NCBI GenBank assembly: GCA_910576325.1
Contig: CAJTIM010000015.1
Location: 50,913-114,912 of the forward strand
Length of the DNA: 64,000 nucleotides
Reading direction: 5' to 3'
DNA from: Clostridia bacterium
Lineage (GTDB): Bacteria > Bacillota > Clostridia > Lachnospirales > Lachnospiraceae
Shown here: in pieces, positions 43,088 to 52,434 of the stretch
Numbering within the stretch: the first letter of the stretch is position 1
Layout of the letters: each line of letters begins with the position of its first letter
The notes under the pieces: model-generated
Databases searched by the model: none
Told to the model about the DNA's origin: nothing
Seen by the model: the letters and a program-made list of their open reading frames with translations, nothing else
Made by a program: the position numbers and the translations under genes

Positions 43088-45319
43088 TCAGCGCCTTTCT
43101 CTTGCAATAACTACAGGCGGCTTTGGAGGCTCGTCAGTCTTTTCCTCATCCGGCGTGCTCTGCTGCTCTGTCATATTTTCCTGCTCTGTCTCTCCTTTTA
43201 CCGGATTCTCCTGGTTTGTCTGTGCTTTCCCTTCTGCCGGATTCTCCTGGTCTGTCCTTACTTTCTCCTCGGCGGGATTCTCCTGATCTGTCCGTACTTT
43301 CTCTTCTGCGGGATTCTCCCGGTCTGCCTGTACGGTCTCTTCTGCCGGATTCTCCGGATCTGTTTGTGCTTTCTCTTCTTCCGTGTTGTCCGGATCTGTT
43401 TGTGCTTTCTCTTCTGCCGTAGTTTCCGTCTTCTCCTCCTCCGGCTCCGGAATACCCTTAGCCTCCCGGAAGATCTTCATAAACTCTTTACCGGTAATTG
43501 TCTCCTTTTGAATCAAAAATTCGGCAATCTTATCCATCACATCCCGGTTCTCGCTTAAGAGCCGCTTGGCTTCCTCATAGGAATCCTTCAGGATCTTCAT
43601 AACCTCCTGATCCACCTCGGCGGCCGTGGCGTCGCCGCAATTCATAATGGTACGGCCGGTTAAGTATTCATTTTCCTTTGTCTCCAATCCCATGAGTCCG
43701 AACTTCTCGGACATGCCGTATTGCGTCACCATTGCCCTTGCAAGGCGCGTTGCCTTCTCAATGTCATTGGAGGCTCCTGTGGTCACAGTTTCAAAAACCA
43801 GCTCTTCCGCTGCCCGGCCTGCCAGATAACCTACCAGCATGGCGTCAATCTCTTTTTTGGTGTTCAGATACTTTTCTTCCTCCGGCACCTGCATCACATA
43901 ACCCAGGGCGCCCATAGTCCGGGGTACAATGGTTATCTTCTGTACCGGCTCCGAATCCTTCTGCAGCGCGCTCACCAGCGCATGCCCTACCTCATGATAG
44001 GACACAATGCGGCGCTCCTCCTTGCTCATAATGCGGTCCTTCTTTTCTTTACCAACCAGAACCACCTCAACTGCCTCAAAGAGATCCTTCTGTGCAACTG
44101 CCTTTCGCTTATTTTTTACCGCAAGTATAGCGGCCTCATTGATCATATTTGCCAGATCCGAACCCACGGCTCCGCTGGTGGCAAGAGCGATCTCGTCCAG
44201 ATCCACCGTCTCATCCATGTTGACATTCTTGGCATGAACCTTGAGAATATCCACACGCCCCTTCAAATCCGGGCGGTCCACAATAATCCGGCGGTCAAAA
44301 CGTCCGGGCCGCAAAAGAGCCGGGTCCAGTACCTCCGGACGGTTGGTTGCGCCAAGCACCAGGCAGGCCGTATGGCTGTCAAAACCATCCATCTCGGCCA
44401 AAAGCTGATTCAAGGTCTGCTCCCGCTCGTCATTACCGCCGCCGTAACGGGAATCACGGCTCTTGCCGATGGCGTCAATCTCGTCGATAAATACAATACA
44501 GGGCGAATGTTTCTTAGCCTCGGAAAACAAATCCCGAACACGGGAAGCTCCCACACCTACGAACATTTCCACAAAATCGGAACCTGACAGAGAGAAAAAG
44601 GGCACATGAGCCTCTCCTGCAACTGCCTTGGCAAGCAGGGTTTTTCCGGTTCCCGGAGGGCCTACGAGAAGCGCTCCCTTGGGAAGCTTCGCGCCGATCT
44701 CCGCGTATTTTCCGGGATTGTGCAGGAAATCCACCACTTCCTGGAGGGATTCCTTGGCTTCCTCCTCACCGGCCACATCCTTAAAGGTGACGCCTGTCTC
44801 CTTTTCAATATATACCTTGGCTTTGCTTTTGCCGACGCCCATGCCCATCATGCCGCCGCCACCCATTTTCCGCATGGCAAAGCCGAAAATCAGCCAGATA
44901 AATGCCAGGGGAAGGAGAAAATTAAGAACTGCGGAAAGAATCACTTCCCTCATATCGCTTATGGGCGTATCATACTTCACGCCTGCCTCATCCAGCTTCT
45001 CCGTCAGCTGATAGTCCGGCATAATTCCCGTGGCATAGACGACGTCTCCGCCTCTTTCATTCTTCTCCTTGGCTATGATCTTAATCTGATTTGAAGCCAG
45101 TTCTACCTTTTCCACCTGGTCCTTCTCGAGCATCTCCGTAAATTCGTCATAGGTGATGACCGTAACATTGGAACCCATTCCGGTGAAATAATTCCAGGCC
45201 AGCAGCGTAAGCATAGTAACAATCATAATCACCAGGATACTCTGTCTGTTTTTTGGAGTTTTATTGTTGTCCCCACCGCCGTTATTCCCCGGGCGGTTGG
45301 AATTATTGTTTTCTTCCAT
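43088..45319 (-). CDS. ftsH: ATP-dependent zinc metalloprotease FtsH with repeat-rich tail
   Basis: 743-residue membrane AAA+ protease that degrades unfolded and regulatory membrane proteins. Two helices (about 27-45 and 127-149) flank an exterior domain; Walker A GPPGTGKT is at 219-226, Walker [12 protein letters not shown] near 275-285, and the zinc motif HEVGH at 442-446. The usual family length is 600-660; the extra ~100 residues are an acidic, low-complexity tail with six 12-residue repeats (43193-43408). AGGAGG precedes the ATG. Stands with uvrC downstream. Confidence 0.96.
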   Translation of the reverse strand: MEENNNSNRPGNNGGGDNNKTPKNRQSILVIMIVTMLTLLAWNYFTGMGSNVTVITYDEFTEMLEKDQVEKVELASNQIKIIAKEKNERGGDVVYATGIMPDYQLTEKLDEAGVKYDTPISDMREVILSAVLNFLLPLAFIWLIFGFAMRKMGGGGMMGMGVGKSKAKVYIEKETGVTFKDVAGEEEAKESLQEVVDFLHNPGKYAEIGAKLPKGALLVGPPGTGKTLLAKAVAGEAHVPFFSLSGSDFVEMFVGVGASRVRDLFSEAKKHSPCIVFIDEIDAIGKSRDSRYGGGNDEREQTLNQLLAEMDGFDSHTACLVLGATNRPEVLDPALLRPGRFDRRIIVDRPDLKGRVDILKVHAKNVNMDETVDLDEIALATSGAVGSDLANMINEAAILAVKNKRKAVAQKDLFEAVEVVLVGKEKKDRIMSKEERRIVSYHEVGHALVSALQKDSEPVQKITIVPRTMGALGYVMQVPEEEKYLNTKKEIDAMLVGYLAGRAAEELVFETVTTGASNDIEKATRLARAMVTQYGMSEKFGLMGLETKENEYLTGRTIMNCGDATAAEVDQEVMKILKDSYEEAKRLLSENRDVMDKIAEFLIQKETITGKEFMKIFREAKGIPEPEEEKTETTAEEKAQTDPDNTEEEKAQTDPENPAEETVQADRENPAEEKVRTDQENPAEEKVRTDQENPAEGKAQTNQENPVKGETEQENMTEQQSTPDEEKTDEPPKPPVVIARERR
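43193..43408 (-). repeat. Six 36-bp tandem repeats in the ftsH 3' end
   Basis: In-frame repeats encoding a 12-residue unit with consensus [12 protein letters not shown]; the two middle units have the same amino acids in 11 of 12 positions, and outer units diverge ([24 protein letters not shown]). Acidic, proline-containing, probably disordered and cytoplasmic. Confidence 0.9.
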
Positions 45320-45597
45320 CGTTCTCCTCCTTGTATCTGCTACCGAATCACAGCCCGCCCTCCGGCTTTGATCCGGAAAACATCTGCTTTCGTGACGGTA
45401 ACACTTCTATTATAGTGTGTGTTTAGTCAGAAAGCAATACGAAAGGTGTGAATTTTCCTTAACAGGGCTTGTCAAATGCAAACGCCGGCAGCCCGCAAAC
45501 AGCCTCCCTCCTATGCTTTCCTTAATCGGCACATTTGTTTGGAGTACTATTTACGGACTGCCGGCCGCATAAATCCAATAGAAACGACGGGCTTTTT

Positions 45598-47052
45598 CTA
45601 TCTCGGCTCTGAGGTAAGCAGGATACCCAGCCTCTGGAATGTCTTTTCATCCGCGGCGCTGAGCATACGCGAGGTATGTACCTGGCTTCCTCTGAGACGC
45701 GGAAGCTGACGCAGGGCCAGATCCGCCAGTTCATTGCTTTCGGAGCTTGCGGAGAGGGCGATAAGAACCTCCTCCATATGAAGCCGGGGATTTTTGCTGC
45801 CCAGGTATTCGACCTTCAGCTTTTGAATGGGGCGAATCACATTGGGGGTGATAAGAAGCACCTTATGGTTGATTCCCGCCAGCTCCTTTAAGGCATTGAC
45901 CAGCAATGCGGAACAGGCGCCCAAAAGGTCGCTTGTTTTTCCGGTGATTACGCGGCCGTCTGTCAATTCCATAGCTGCCGCCGTGTGACCTGTCTCCTCG
46001 GCACGCTTCTGCGCTGCCGGAACCGCCTTTCGATCCTGAGCCGTCACTCCTACTTTGTTCATCAAAAGCTCAATCTTGTAGGCTTCTTCCTCGGCCGCCT
46101 TTCCTCTGGCGATATTCACCAGAGTATGGTAGTACCGGCGGATAATCTCCTGCCCGGAGGCTTCCCGGCACACTTCATCATCTATAATACAGTTTCCTAC
46201 CATATTGACGCCCATGTCCGTCGGCGACTGGTAAGGACATTCCCCGTAAATGCGTTCAAAGATGGCTCGAAGCACCGGAAAAATCTCCACATCTCTGTTA
46301 TAATTTACCGTTGTCTCCCCGTAGGCGTCCAGGTGGTACGGGTCAATCATATTGACATCATTCAGATCTGCCGTTGCCGCCTCATAAGCCAGGTTTACCG
46401 GATGGCTTAAGGGCAGATTCCAGATAGGGAAGGTCTCAAACTTGGCATAGCCCGCACGGATTCCGCGCTTGTGCTCATGGTAAAGCTGAGACAGGCAGGT
46501 TGCCATTTTTCCGCTTCCCGGTCCGGGAGCCGTCACTACCACCAGGGGGCGTGAGGTTTCAATATACTCATTGTGCCCGTAGCCTTCCTCGCTTACAATC
46601 ACAGGAACATTGTTTGGATAGCCCGGTATCATATAGTGGCGGTACACGCGGATTCCCATTTTCTCCAGACGGCTCTGGAACATCTGAGCGCTGTACTGAC
46701 CTGCAAAATGGGTGATACATACGCTGCCCACATAGAGTTCCTTTGATTCGAAAATGCTTTTCAGCCGCAGAAGATCGGAATCATAGGTGATTCCCAGATC
46801 TCCGCGGATCTTATTTTTTTCAATATCCTCAGCGCTGATGACAATGACGATTTCCACCTGCTCTTTGAGCTGCATCAGCATCCGAAGCTTGCTGTCCGGC
46901 TCAAAGCCCGGAAGCACTCTCGATGCATGATGATCGTCATAGAGCTTTCCTCCAAATTCCAGATACAGCTTATTGTCAAATTGTCCAATCCGCTCCCGAA
47001 TATGCTCGGATTGCGTTTTCAGATATTTTTCGTTGTCAAATCCTCTTTTCAT
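45598..47052 (-). CDS. DUF1846 family protein
   Basis: 484-residue cytoplasmic protein of the DUF1846 family (PF08903), common in Firmicutes and without a proven function. Typical stretches are the opening FDNEKYLKTQSEHIRERI, KLYLEFGGKLYDDHHASRVLPGF, the phosphate-loop-like TAPGPGSGKMATCLSQLYHE, and the MNKVGVTAQDR segment. An ATP- or nucleotide-related role is suggested by the GSGK loop but not shown. It lies 82 bp downstream of galE on the same strand. The 278-bp gap to ftsH holds an inverted repeat (45484-45491 / 45558-45565). Confidence 0.9.
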   Translation of the reverse strand: MKRGFDNEKYLKTQSEHIRERIGQFDNKLYLEFGGKLYDDHHASRVLPGFEPDSKLRMLMQLKEQVEIVIVISAEDIEKNKIRGDLGITYDSDLLRLKSIFESKELYVGSVCITHFAGQYSAQMFQSRLEKMGIRVYRHYMIPGYPNNVPVIVSEEGYGHNEYIETSRPLVVVTAPGPGSGKMATCLSQLYHEHKRGIRAGYAKFETFPIWNLPLSHPVNLAYEAATADLNDVNMIDPYHLDAYGETTVNYNRDVEIFPVLRAIFERIYGECPYQSPTDMGVNMVGNCIIDDEVCREASGQEIIRRYYHTLVNIARGKAAEEEAYKIELLMNKVGVTAQDRKAVPAAQKRAEETGHTAAAMELTDGRVITGKTSDLLGACSALLVNALKELAGINHKVLLITPNVIRPIQKLKVEYLGSKNPRLHMEEVLIALSASSESNELADLALRQLPRLRGSQVHTSRMLSAADEKTFQRLGILLTSEPR

Positions 47053-47134
47053 AGTGCAGCGTTCCCTTGCCTGTCCCTTCTATCATAATTTTAAGCATAT
47101 GTGCCTTCAAAGTCTTCCTCTGCCTGAAAGCCGG

Positions 47135-48151
47135 TTATTCCTCGTACCCATTGGGATTCATCGACTGCCATTTCCAGGAATCGGCGCACATTTCTTCGAT
47201 TCCGTTCTCTGCCTCCCAGCCAAGCTCCGCTTTTGCCTTGGCCGGGTCCGCATAGCAGGTAGCAATATCGCCGGGACGGCGGGGCTTTACCGCATAGGGA
47301 ATCTTCTTTCCGCATGCTTTCTCAAAGGCATGTACTACGTCCAGTACACTGTAGCCCTTGCCTGTACCCAGATTGTAAATGAGAACGCCTTTTTTCTCTT
47401 CCAGCTTCTTAATAGCCGCCACGTGGCCTTTCGCCAGATCCACTACATGAATGTAGTCACGCACGCCTGTTCCGTCGGGTGTATCGTAATCGTCTCCGAA
47501 TACGCCCAGACACTCCAGCTTCCCGATGGCTACCTGTGCCACATAGGGAACCAGATTGTTGGGAATACCCTTGGGGTCCTCTCCGATAAGTCCGCTCTTA
47601 TGTGCGCCGATGGGGTTAAAGTAGCGAAGCAGAATCACATTCCACTCGGGGTCAGATACATGAATGTCCTCAAGCACCTGCTCAAGCATACCCTTAGTCT
47701 GACCGTAGGGATTGGTGATCTTCCCCTTGGGGCACTCCTCGGTAATGGGAATAAAGGCCGGATCTCCGTATACGGTAGCAGAGGAGCTGAATACGATATT
47801 CTTTACATTGTGGTTGCGCATCACATCACAGAGCACCAGGGTTCCTGCGATGTTATTGTAGTAGTACTCAATAGGCTTTGCCACGGACTCGCCTACTGCT
47901 TTCAGTCCTGCAAAATGAATGACAGAATCAATCTGCTCTTTCTCAAAAATCTTGTTGAGCGCTTCCCGATCCAAAATATCCGCCTCATAGAATATGGGCT
48001 TCTTTCCTGTGATCTGCTCGATCCGATCCATGGACTTTCTGCTGGCATTATACAGATTATCCACCACTACTACCTCATAGCCTGCCTCCAAAAGCTCCAC
48101 GCAGGTGTGGCTTCCGATAAAGCCTGCGCCGCCTGTCACTAGAATTGCCAT
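47135..48151 (-). CDS. galE: UDP-glucose 4-epimerase
   Basis: 338-residue extended short-chain dehydrogenase that interconverts UDP-glucose and UDP-galactose with bound NAD. The Rossmann motif GGAGFIGSH is at residues 7-15, Ser-Tyr-Lys catalysis is seen in FSSSATVYG and [12 protein letters not shown] (YxxxK), and the substrate loop includes [12 protein letters not shown]. The start at 48151 (MAILVTGG) has AAGGAGG eight bases upstream; an upstream TTG extension has no homology. It supplies galactose for the glycolipids or polysaccharides made elsewhere in the genome. Confidence 0.95.
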   Translation of the reverse strand: MAILVTGGAGFIGSHTCVELLEAGYEVVVVDNLYNASRKSMDRIEQITGKKPIFYEADILDREALNKIFEKEQIDSVIHFAGLKAVGESVAKPIEYYYNNIAGTLVLCDVMRNHNVKNIVFSSSATVYGDPAFIPITEECPKGKITNPYGQTKGMLEQVLEDIHVSDPEWNVILLRYFNPIGAHKSGLIGEDPKGIPNNLVPYVAQVAIGKLECLGVFGDDYDTPDGTGVRDYIHVVDLAKGHVAAIKKLEEKKGVLIYNLGTGKGYSVLDVVHAFEKACGKKIPYAVKPRRPGDIATCYADPAKAKAELGWEAENGIEEMCADSWKWQSMNPNGYEE

Positions 48152-48336
48152 AAACTTTTTCCTCCTTATACGCTGTCCGGATTTTGTTCGCTTTGTGTTG
48201 AAACTCCTGCAGCTGCTTTGTACCCTCGCAGTTACAAATTCCTTTCTAAATATAGCATGGTTTTGAAACAGGTGCAAGAGAGTTACATCCCGATTTTCTA
48301 TGAAAATGAAATTTTAGATTCTTTACTGATTTCATC

Positions 48337-48373
48337 AAAAAGCGGCATCCGCTTTATGCAAATGCCGCTTTTT
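48337..48373. terminator. Bidirectional terminator
   Basis: Arms AAAAAGCGGCAT (48337-48348) and ATGCCGCTTTTT (48362-48373) form a perfect 12-bp stem with A and T runs. It ends transcripts from the 362-aa gene region before galE. 48374-48674 contains no gene I can support apart from a short repeat at 48493-48529. Confidence 0.85.
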
Positions 48374-48492
48374 CTATTCTGGCTACTAATGCAGATATTC
48401 TTCCTTTAGAAGCCCCATGTGGCAGAGTTTCAACAAAGCATATTTTATAAAGAGAATCTTTCTAAGTATTCCATTCATCAGTCAATCCGAAC

Positions 48493-48529
48493 GAATGCCA
48501 TTCTTATATAAAAGTCCATGGCAAAAAAG
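48493..48529. repeat. Short duplicated 3'-flank element, copy 1
   Basis: About 36 bp (GAATGCCATTCTTATATAAA then AGTCCATGGCAAAAAA) match 49915-49949 at nearly all positions. Both copies lie shortly after minus-strand genes of the second M56 region, 146 and 76 bp past the stop codons. Confidence 0.65.
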
Positions 48530-48674
48530 GTTCTCTGCTCCTCTTGTTAAAGTAATCCATTGAAAGCTCTGTACATATCTGATTTCTGCCGTGCCCCTTC
48601 CATGTATGTTCTGTCTTAAAGATATATATCTTTTCTTTGTTCGTCGTTTTCATCGAAAATCTGTCAATTGCAAA

Positions 48675-49763
48675 TTATCTCTTTACCTGATCCACAATTT
48701 TCAAAAGCTTATCACATGCATTATATGCTTTTTGATATTGCGGCAACAATCTGGCTGCAACTTCGGGTGCCTGATATGCCGCCTGCTGAATGCCTTTTAT
48801 TTCCAGTCCAAAGTTATGCTTGCATATTGCCGCATCCATCAAAATGTGACTGTTAGGTTTACCATTTGTATATGCTTCACAGTTGATTGGAATTCCGGAC
48901 TGCATCATCGCTTCCATTTCTTCAGTGATTCCATCCATATTTTCTTTCAATGTCTGCTCTGCTTGAAGATCTTCCGGAGAAGAAACTTCTTTTCTGTCTT
49001 CTGAGCCAAAAGCCTCCAATAAGATATCGTCCGTATATCCTTTAATTCTGGCCTTTATCAATTCCGGATCTTCCTCTTCTTCTTCCTGAACCCGAAGTTT
49101 CGATTCCACCAAAATAACATTGCCGTTTTCATCAAGCATCCATCCCCATTTTCCCTCGCCGCTTATCGTCAGCTTGTTCATATCTTCCGGAAGTATCGTA
49201 ATACCTCCAATCAATGCGGCTGCCCAATCTTCGGAAGAAAATACATTCATCTCCGTCAAATCACACAAAAAGTAGTATGTATCTTCCTCCGTCATATGCC
49301 GTACATCGTACTTATTTCTTAAATATGCAATTTGCTGCTCTGTAAGAGTATCGCTCCCGTCCCCATCCAAACATATCTGTTTGTTGTCGAACATTCTTTT
49401 CTTATCGGCTTCTGTCAATTCCAAAGCCAAAAGTTTCTGCACATATTCCCATTTTCTTTCTCTGAGTGCTTTTTCCTCTGCTGATTCTTCCGATGTCTGG
49501 CCCTGAATTCGTTCCAAAAAAAGGGCATACTCCTGTTTGCTTTTTTGAACGGAAGCCTCTGCCTTTGGTATAATCTCCTGTTCAGCTTTGACAACTCCTG
49601 AACCAACTATTTTTTTCTCATCAGATTCCCTCTTCCCTGTTCCCGAATTCAGGAATCCTATTGTTGATTGGGACATTTTGTTTTCATTTTGTACCATTGT
49701 CTGTAATAAACCAATACTTCCCATTTTATATGGAGAATTCTTTAAGCCGCCAATAGTATTCAT
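48675..49763 (-). CDS. 362-aa protein of unknown function
   Basis: Hydrophilic, helix-rich protein without signal peptide or membrane helix. The N-terminus (MNTIGGLKNSPYKMGSIGLLQTM) is Ser/Asn/Gly-rich; the middle has strongly acidic stretches (RVQEEEEEDPELIKARIKGY) and a short beta part (KLTISGEGKWGWMLDENGNVILVES); the C-terminus is helical (AARLLPQYQKAYNACDKLLKI). DGDGSDTLTEQQI resembles an EF-hand-like loop. It follows the secreted-protein gene by about 260 bp on the same strand; GGAAAGGAAC precedes the ATG. I do not recognise a family. Confidence 0.7.
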   Translation of the reverse strand: MNTIGGLKNSPYKMGSIGLLQTMVQNENKMSQSTIGFLNSGTGKRESDEKKIVGSGVVKAEQEIIPKAEASVQKSKQEYALFLERIQGQTSEESAEEKALRERKWEYVQKLLALELTEADKKRMFDNKQICLDGDGSDTLTEQQIAYLRNKYDVRHMTEEDTYYFLCDLTEMNVFSSEDWAAALIGGITILPEDMNKLTISGEGKWGWMLDENGNVILVESKLRVQEEEEEDPELIKARIKGYTDDILLEAFGSEDRKEVSSPEDLQAEQTLKENMDGITEEMEAMMQSGIPINCEAYTNGKPNSHILMDAAICKHNFGLEIKGIQQAAYQAPEVAARLLPQYQKAYNACDKLLKIVDQVKR

Positions 49764-49914
49764 TTTTTATGTTCCTTTCCTGATATTTATGCATTGCCAT
49801 CCGCCGGAAAAAAATATATAATTTCTTTCTGTCAGCAGATGGCAATTTAAATTTACTTACCTGTGATTATCTTCACTAAAATTTCTTATGCTTCATCTGG
49901 CAATCGTTTCACAT

Positions 49915-49949
49915 GAATGCCATTCTTTATTAAAGTCCATGACAAAAAA
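49915..49949. repeat. Short duplicated 3'-flank element, copy 2
   Basis: Pairs with 48493-48529; both run GAATGCCATTCT ... AAAGTCCATGGCAAAAAA with small differences. It lies 76 bp downstream of the secreted 151-aa gene. Confidence 0.65.
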
Positions 49950-50025
49950 ACTCTTTACATAGCAATTTACAAGTCTACATCTGAAAGGGAATTTATATCT
50001 TAACTTTTTCATTGAAGTGACAAAA

Positions 50026-50481
50026 CTATTGTGCACGAAGATATCCCCATAATGGAATACCCGTAGTATCTGCTGCACTGTAACATACAAGCCGCCAGCT
50101 ACCCGGGTTATCATTTTTTACCATAATATCCGTAGAAAACATGCTTGAGCTTGGTAAACTTCCGGATTTTACATATTCCCCGTTTACGTACAGCTTATAG
50201 TTGGTATACGATCCACGATCTATATAAACTTTAACATAAAAAGCATCACGATCTTTATTCCTATATTCCGTTGCTGCGCTTCCTGTCAATGTTCCATTCG
50301 CCCACTGACTGTTCCCCTTTATTGTTATGCAATTATTATCTGGTCGCCCCGTTGAACTATTGCATGGATAAACTTCAGTCTTAACAAGCACCGGAGATCT
50401 TCCATTAGCCGCTGATGTTGAAAAGCCCATTGTCAGCATCAAAACCATTATCATCACTAAACTTAATAAACGTTTTCTCAT
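50026..50481 (-). CDS. Small secreted protein of the second M56-BlaI module
   Basis: 151 residues with a signal peptide (LLSLVMIMVLMLTMGFSTSA-A) and a mature domain of ~125 residues, Ser/Thr/Asn/Tyr-rich and beta-like, with a cysteine pair within YPCNSSTGRPDNNC and another Cys in RLVCYSA. The end WRLVCYSAADTTGIPLWGY suggests a compact beta sandwich. It is not closely similar to the secreted proteins of module 1. AGAGAGG precedes the ATG. Its promoter carries a dyad related to that of the M56 gene of the same module. Function unknown. Confidence 0.78.
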   Translation of the reverse strand: MRKRLLSLVMIMVLMLTMGFSTSAANGRSPVLVKTEVYPCNSSTGRPDNNCITIKGNSQWANGTLTGSAATEYRNKDRDAFYVKVYIDRGSYTNYKLYVNGEYVKSGSLPSSSMFSTDIMVKNDNPGSWRLVCYSAADTTGIPLWGYLRAQ

Positions 50482-50572
50482 TAAAAATTCCTCTCTTTCC
50501 TTTTGTATTTTAAAAGCTATCCCCTCTCACCATGTATTATTTAGATTACCCCCTTTTTGAATCGTATTTAAT

Positions 50573-50611
50573 GTACTACTTATTTATAATACATTTTCAC
50601 ATTTTTATCAA
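50573..50611 (-). promoter_or_regulatory. Promoter of the secreted 151-aa gene with candidate BlaI dyad
   Basis: Minus-strand TTGATA (50611-50606), 17-bp spacer, TATAAA (50588-50583). The 20-bp dyad 50592-50573 overlaps the -10 and begins GTATTATAAATA; the M56 promoter at 52435-52476 has GTATTATAAGTA in the same place. Confidence 0.65.
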
Positions 50612-50648
50612 TCCCCTATAATATAAAGCATCTTAACCAACTCATTTA

Positions 50649-51017
50649 TTAAATCAACTTCCTCAATTCCTCTGCCTCTTCTTCCGTCAGCTTTTCTCCT
50701 CCGGTAAAAGCGACGACAAAGCTATAAAGAGATCCCTCAAAGGTCTCCCTTACCAGCTTTCTTGTCCAGTTCTGAATGTGCTCTTCTTTTGTACACATTG
50801 GAAAATAAACTTGATATACCTTTCCTCTCTCCGAGCCAATCAAGCCTGCTTTTTGCATGTTGAGCAAATACGTATTCAAAGTCTGCTTCTTCCAGTTTTT
50901 CTTCCATACTTCATTTGCATGATCTAGAATCTCCCGGAAAGAAAGCGGTTCCTCTGATTGCCACAATAATTCCATAATTTCTTTTTCTGTATGTGATAAT
51001 CCAAAATTTTTATCCAC
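50649..51017 (-). CDS. BlaI/MecI family transcriptional repressor (module 2)
   Basis: 122-residue winged-helix repressor. DNA-binding domain LSHTEKEIMELLWQSEEPLS and KKQTLNTYLLNMQKAGLIGSE, followed by the dimer helices (TRKLVRETFEGSLYSFVVAF, LTEEEAEELRKLI). The GTG start at 51017 is supported by AGGAG eight bases upstream. Here the repressor gene follows the M56 gene, the reverse of modules 1 and 3, and a 41-bp inverted repeat separates them. Confidence 0.9.
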   Translation of the reverse strand: MDKNFGLSHTEKEIMELLWQSEEPLSFREILDHANEVWKKNWKKQTLNTYLLNMQKAGLIGSERGKVYQVYFPMCTKEEHIQNWTRKLVRETFEGSLYSFVVAFTGGEKLTEEEAEELRKLI

Positions 51018-51036
51018 TCTAATTACTCCTACTTTT

Positions 51037-51077
51037 GAAGTATCTGATAGAGGTTTAAAACCTTTACCAGATACCTC
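51037..51077. repeat. Inverted repeat between M56 and BlaI of module 2
   Basis: 41-bp imperfect palindrome, arms GAAGTATCTGATAGAGGTTT and the inverse of GAGGTATCTGGTAAAGGTTT, meeting at a central TTTAAA. It occupies most of the 79-bp gap. It could be an operator for a separate BlaI promoter, an mRNA processing hairpin, or a weak attenuator setting the protease-to-repressor ratio. Confidence 0.6.
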
Positions 51078-51096
51078 AAATCAAAATTTAATATTA

Positions 51097-52413
51097 TTAA
51101 TGTATGCACTTCTGACAAGTAATCACATTAATCACATCACCAATTTTAAACGAACCACACTTTGTACATTTCTTTGCATCCCAGTAAGTAATTGTACATC
51201 CTCCACTGCTATTTTTTTTATGCTCTGAATATTTGCCATCCTTATATACGTGAGAGCAGGATCCTTTTACTTCTAACTCATAATCTCTTATCTCTTCAAT
51301 TGTTCCGTCTGAATTCACCCAAAAACAATCATATAAAAGAGGTTCTGCATTAATATCTTCCGTTTCAAAACAACGTTCCACCTCAATATCCGGATTATAT
51401 TCTGAAAATTCCATAGTCTGCGGCGGCACATAAGCCAACGCCGTCAAACTGCCTGTTAAAAATACAACAGCCGAAGCCAAAACTGCCAAACATGTTTTTT
51501 GTTTGCTCTTTTCTTTCATCTCTAAGATTCTCCTCCTTAAAACTTTTTCATTCCGCCCCAGAAAACTTACTGCCAGCCTTTCCTCTTTCTTTGCTCTTCG
51601 TGCTGCCACATCAATCAGCAGAGAGCTGTACTTCTTCCTCAATTCTTCATCCCATTCCCCAACAAGACTCCTGTCGCAGCAAAGCTCTCTCATTACGGAA
51701 AGCTCATGGTACAGAATATAGCTTAAGGGATTAAACCAGTGCAATGCAATAACAAGCTGTCCAAGCAGTTCCACAATCAAATCCCGATGCTGAATGTGAA
51801 TCAATTCATGAAGCAGCATTAACTGACAAGACTGGTCTCCGGAATCCGCCTCCCACATAGCCGGAAATATAATTGTCGGCTTAAAGACTCCAATTGTCAT
51901 AGGCGTTTCACATTCCCGAGAGCACACCAATTGTACCTTTGCAGAAATATCACGTTCCCTTTTCACTTGGTCAAACTGAGCCTGCAGCTTCGACGGCACC
52001 GGTTCCTTTCCGCAAGACAGGAGAAGCTTTCTTGCCTTTTTATACCGCAGCAGACTTCTGACCATAAGGATCAGAAAAATGACAGCCATACATAACATAC
52101 AGAGCCGCAGCAATTGAATCCTTATTCCCACATAAGTTTGTTGTCCTCTCATAATAATTATGCTATTTGGATCCAATACCTGTCCCAAATCTTTTTCCGG
52201 AAAAGAAATCATCCGTTCTGCAAATTCTAAAATACGGTACTTGAATCTGAAAAGCGGAACCAAAAAGAAGAACACAGCCAGCTTTAAAATGAAATATCTG
52301 CATTCGGAGGAAATATGTCTTTTCAGTGTCAGGCACATAAGCCCATATAATAAAACAACAACGCTTCCGGATAGAGACATTACAAGCAGCGGATTACTTC
52401 GTATCAGGTCGAT
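51097..52413 (-). CDS. BlaR1/MecR1-like M56 family metallopeptidase (module 2), apparent ATC start
   Basis: 438 residues if begun at the ATC at 52413 (reads IDLIRSNPLLVMSLSGS; the first in-frame ATG is 11 codons later at 52380 and has no ribosome site). AAGGAGG lies eight bases before the ATC and the extra residues complete the expected first helix. HELIH is near 202-206 within the M56 domain, and a late helix (LAVLASAVVFLTGSLTALAY) leads to a ~115-residue exterior tail with cysteines in a zinc-ribbon pattern (CSHVYKD, CTITYW, KKCTKCGSF, ITCQKCIH) in place of a penicillin-binding sensor. Probably a signal-activated protease acting on the BlaI encoded next. Confidence 0.87.
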   Translation of the reverse strand: MDLIRSNPLLVMSLSGSVVVLLYGLMCLTLKRHISSECRYFILKLAVFFFLVPLFRFKYRILEFAERMISFPEKDLGQVLDPNSIIIMRGQQTYVGIRIQLLRLCMLCMAVIFLILMVRSLLRYKKARKLLLSCGKEPVPSKLQAQFDQVKRERDISAKVQLVCSRECETPMTIGVFKPTIIFPAMWEADSGDQSCQLMLLHELIHIQHRDLIVELLGQLVIALHWFNPLSYILYHELSVMRELCCDRSLVGEWDEELRKKYSSLLIDVAARRAKKEERLAVSFLGRNEKVLRRRILEMKEKSKQKTCLAVLASAVVFLTGSLTALAYVPPQTMEFSEYNPDIEVERCFETEDINAEPLLYDCFWVNSDGTIEEIRDYELEVKGSCSHVYKDGKYSEHKKNSSGGCTITYWDAKKCTKCGSFKIGDVINVITCQKCIH

Positions 52414-52434
52414 CTTTTACGCCTCCTTCTATTC

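Noticed and set aside
43193..43408. Possible CRISPR-like array from regular 36-bp units
   Set aside because: Repeats are contiguous without unique spacers, in frame with ftsH, and encode a conserved 12-residue unit.
43721..44587. 288-codon plus-strand open frame antisense to ftsH
   Set aside because: Shadow of the AAA+ and protease domains of ftsH; no start signals.
46973..48142. 389-codon plus-strand open frame across DUF1846 and galE
   Set aside because: Antisense to two well-identified genes; no family features.
49893..50114. 73-codon minus-strand frame after the secreted-protein gene
   Set aside because: Overlaps the 3' end of that gene, no ribosome site, composition unremarkable.
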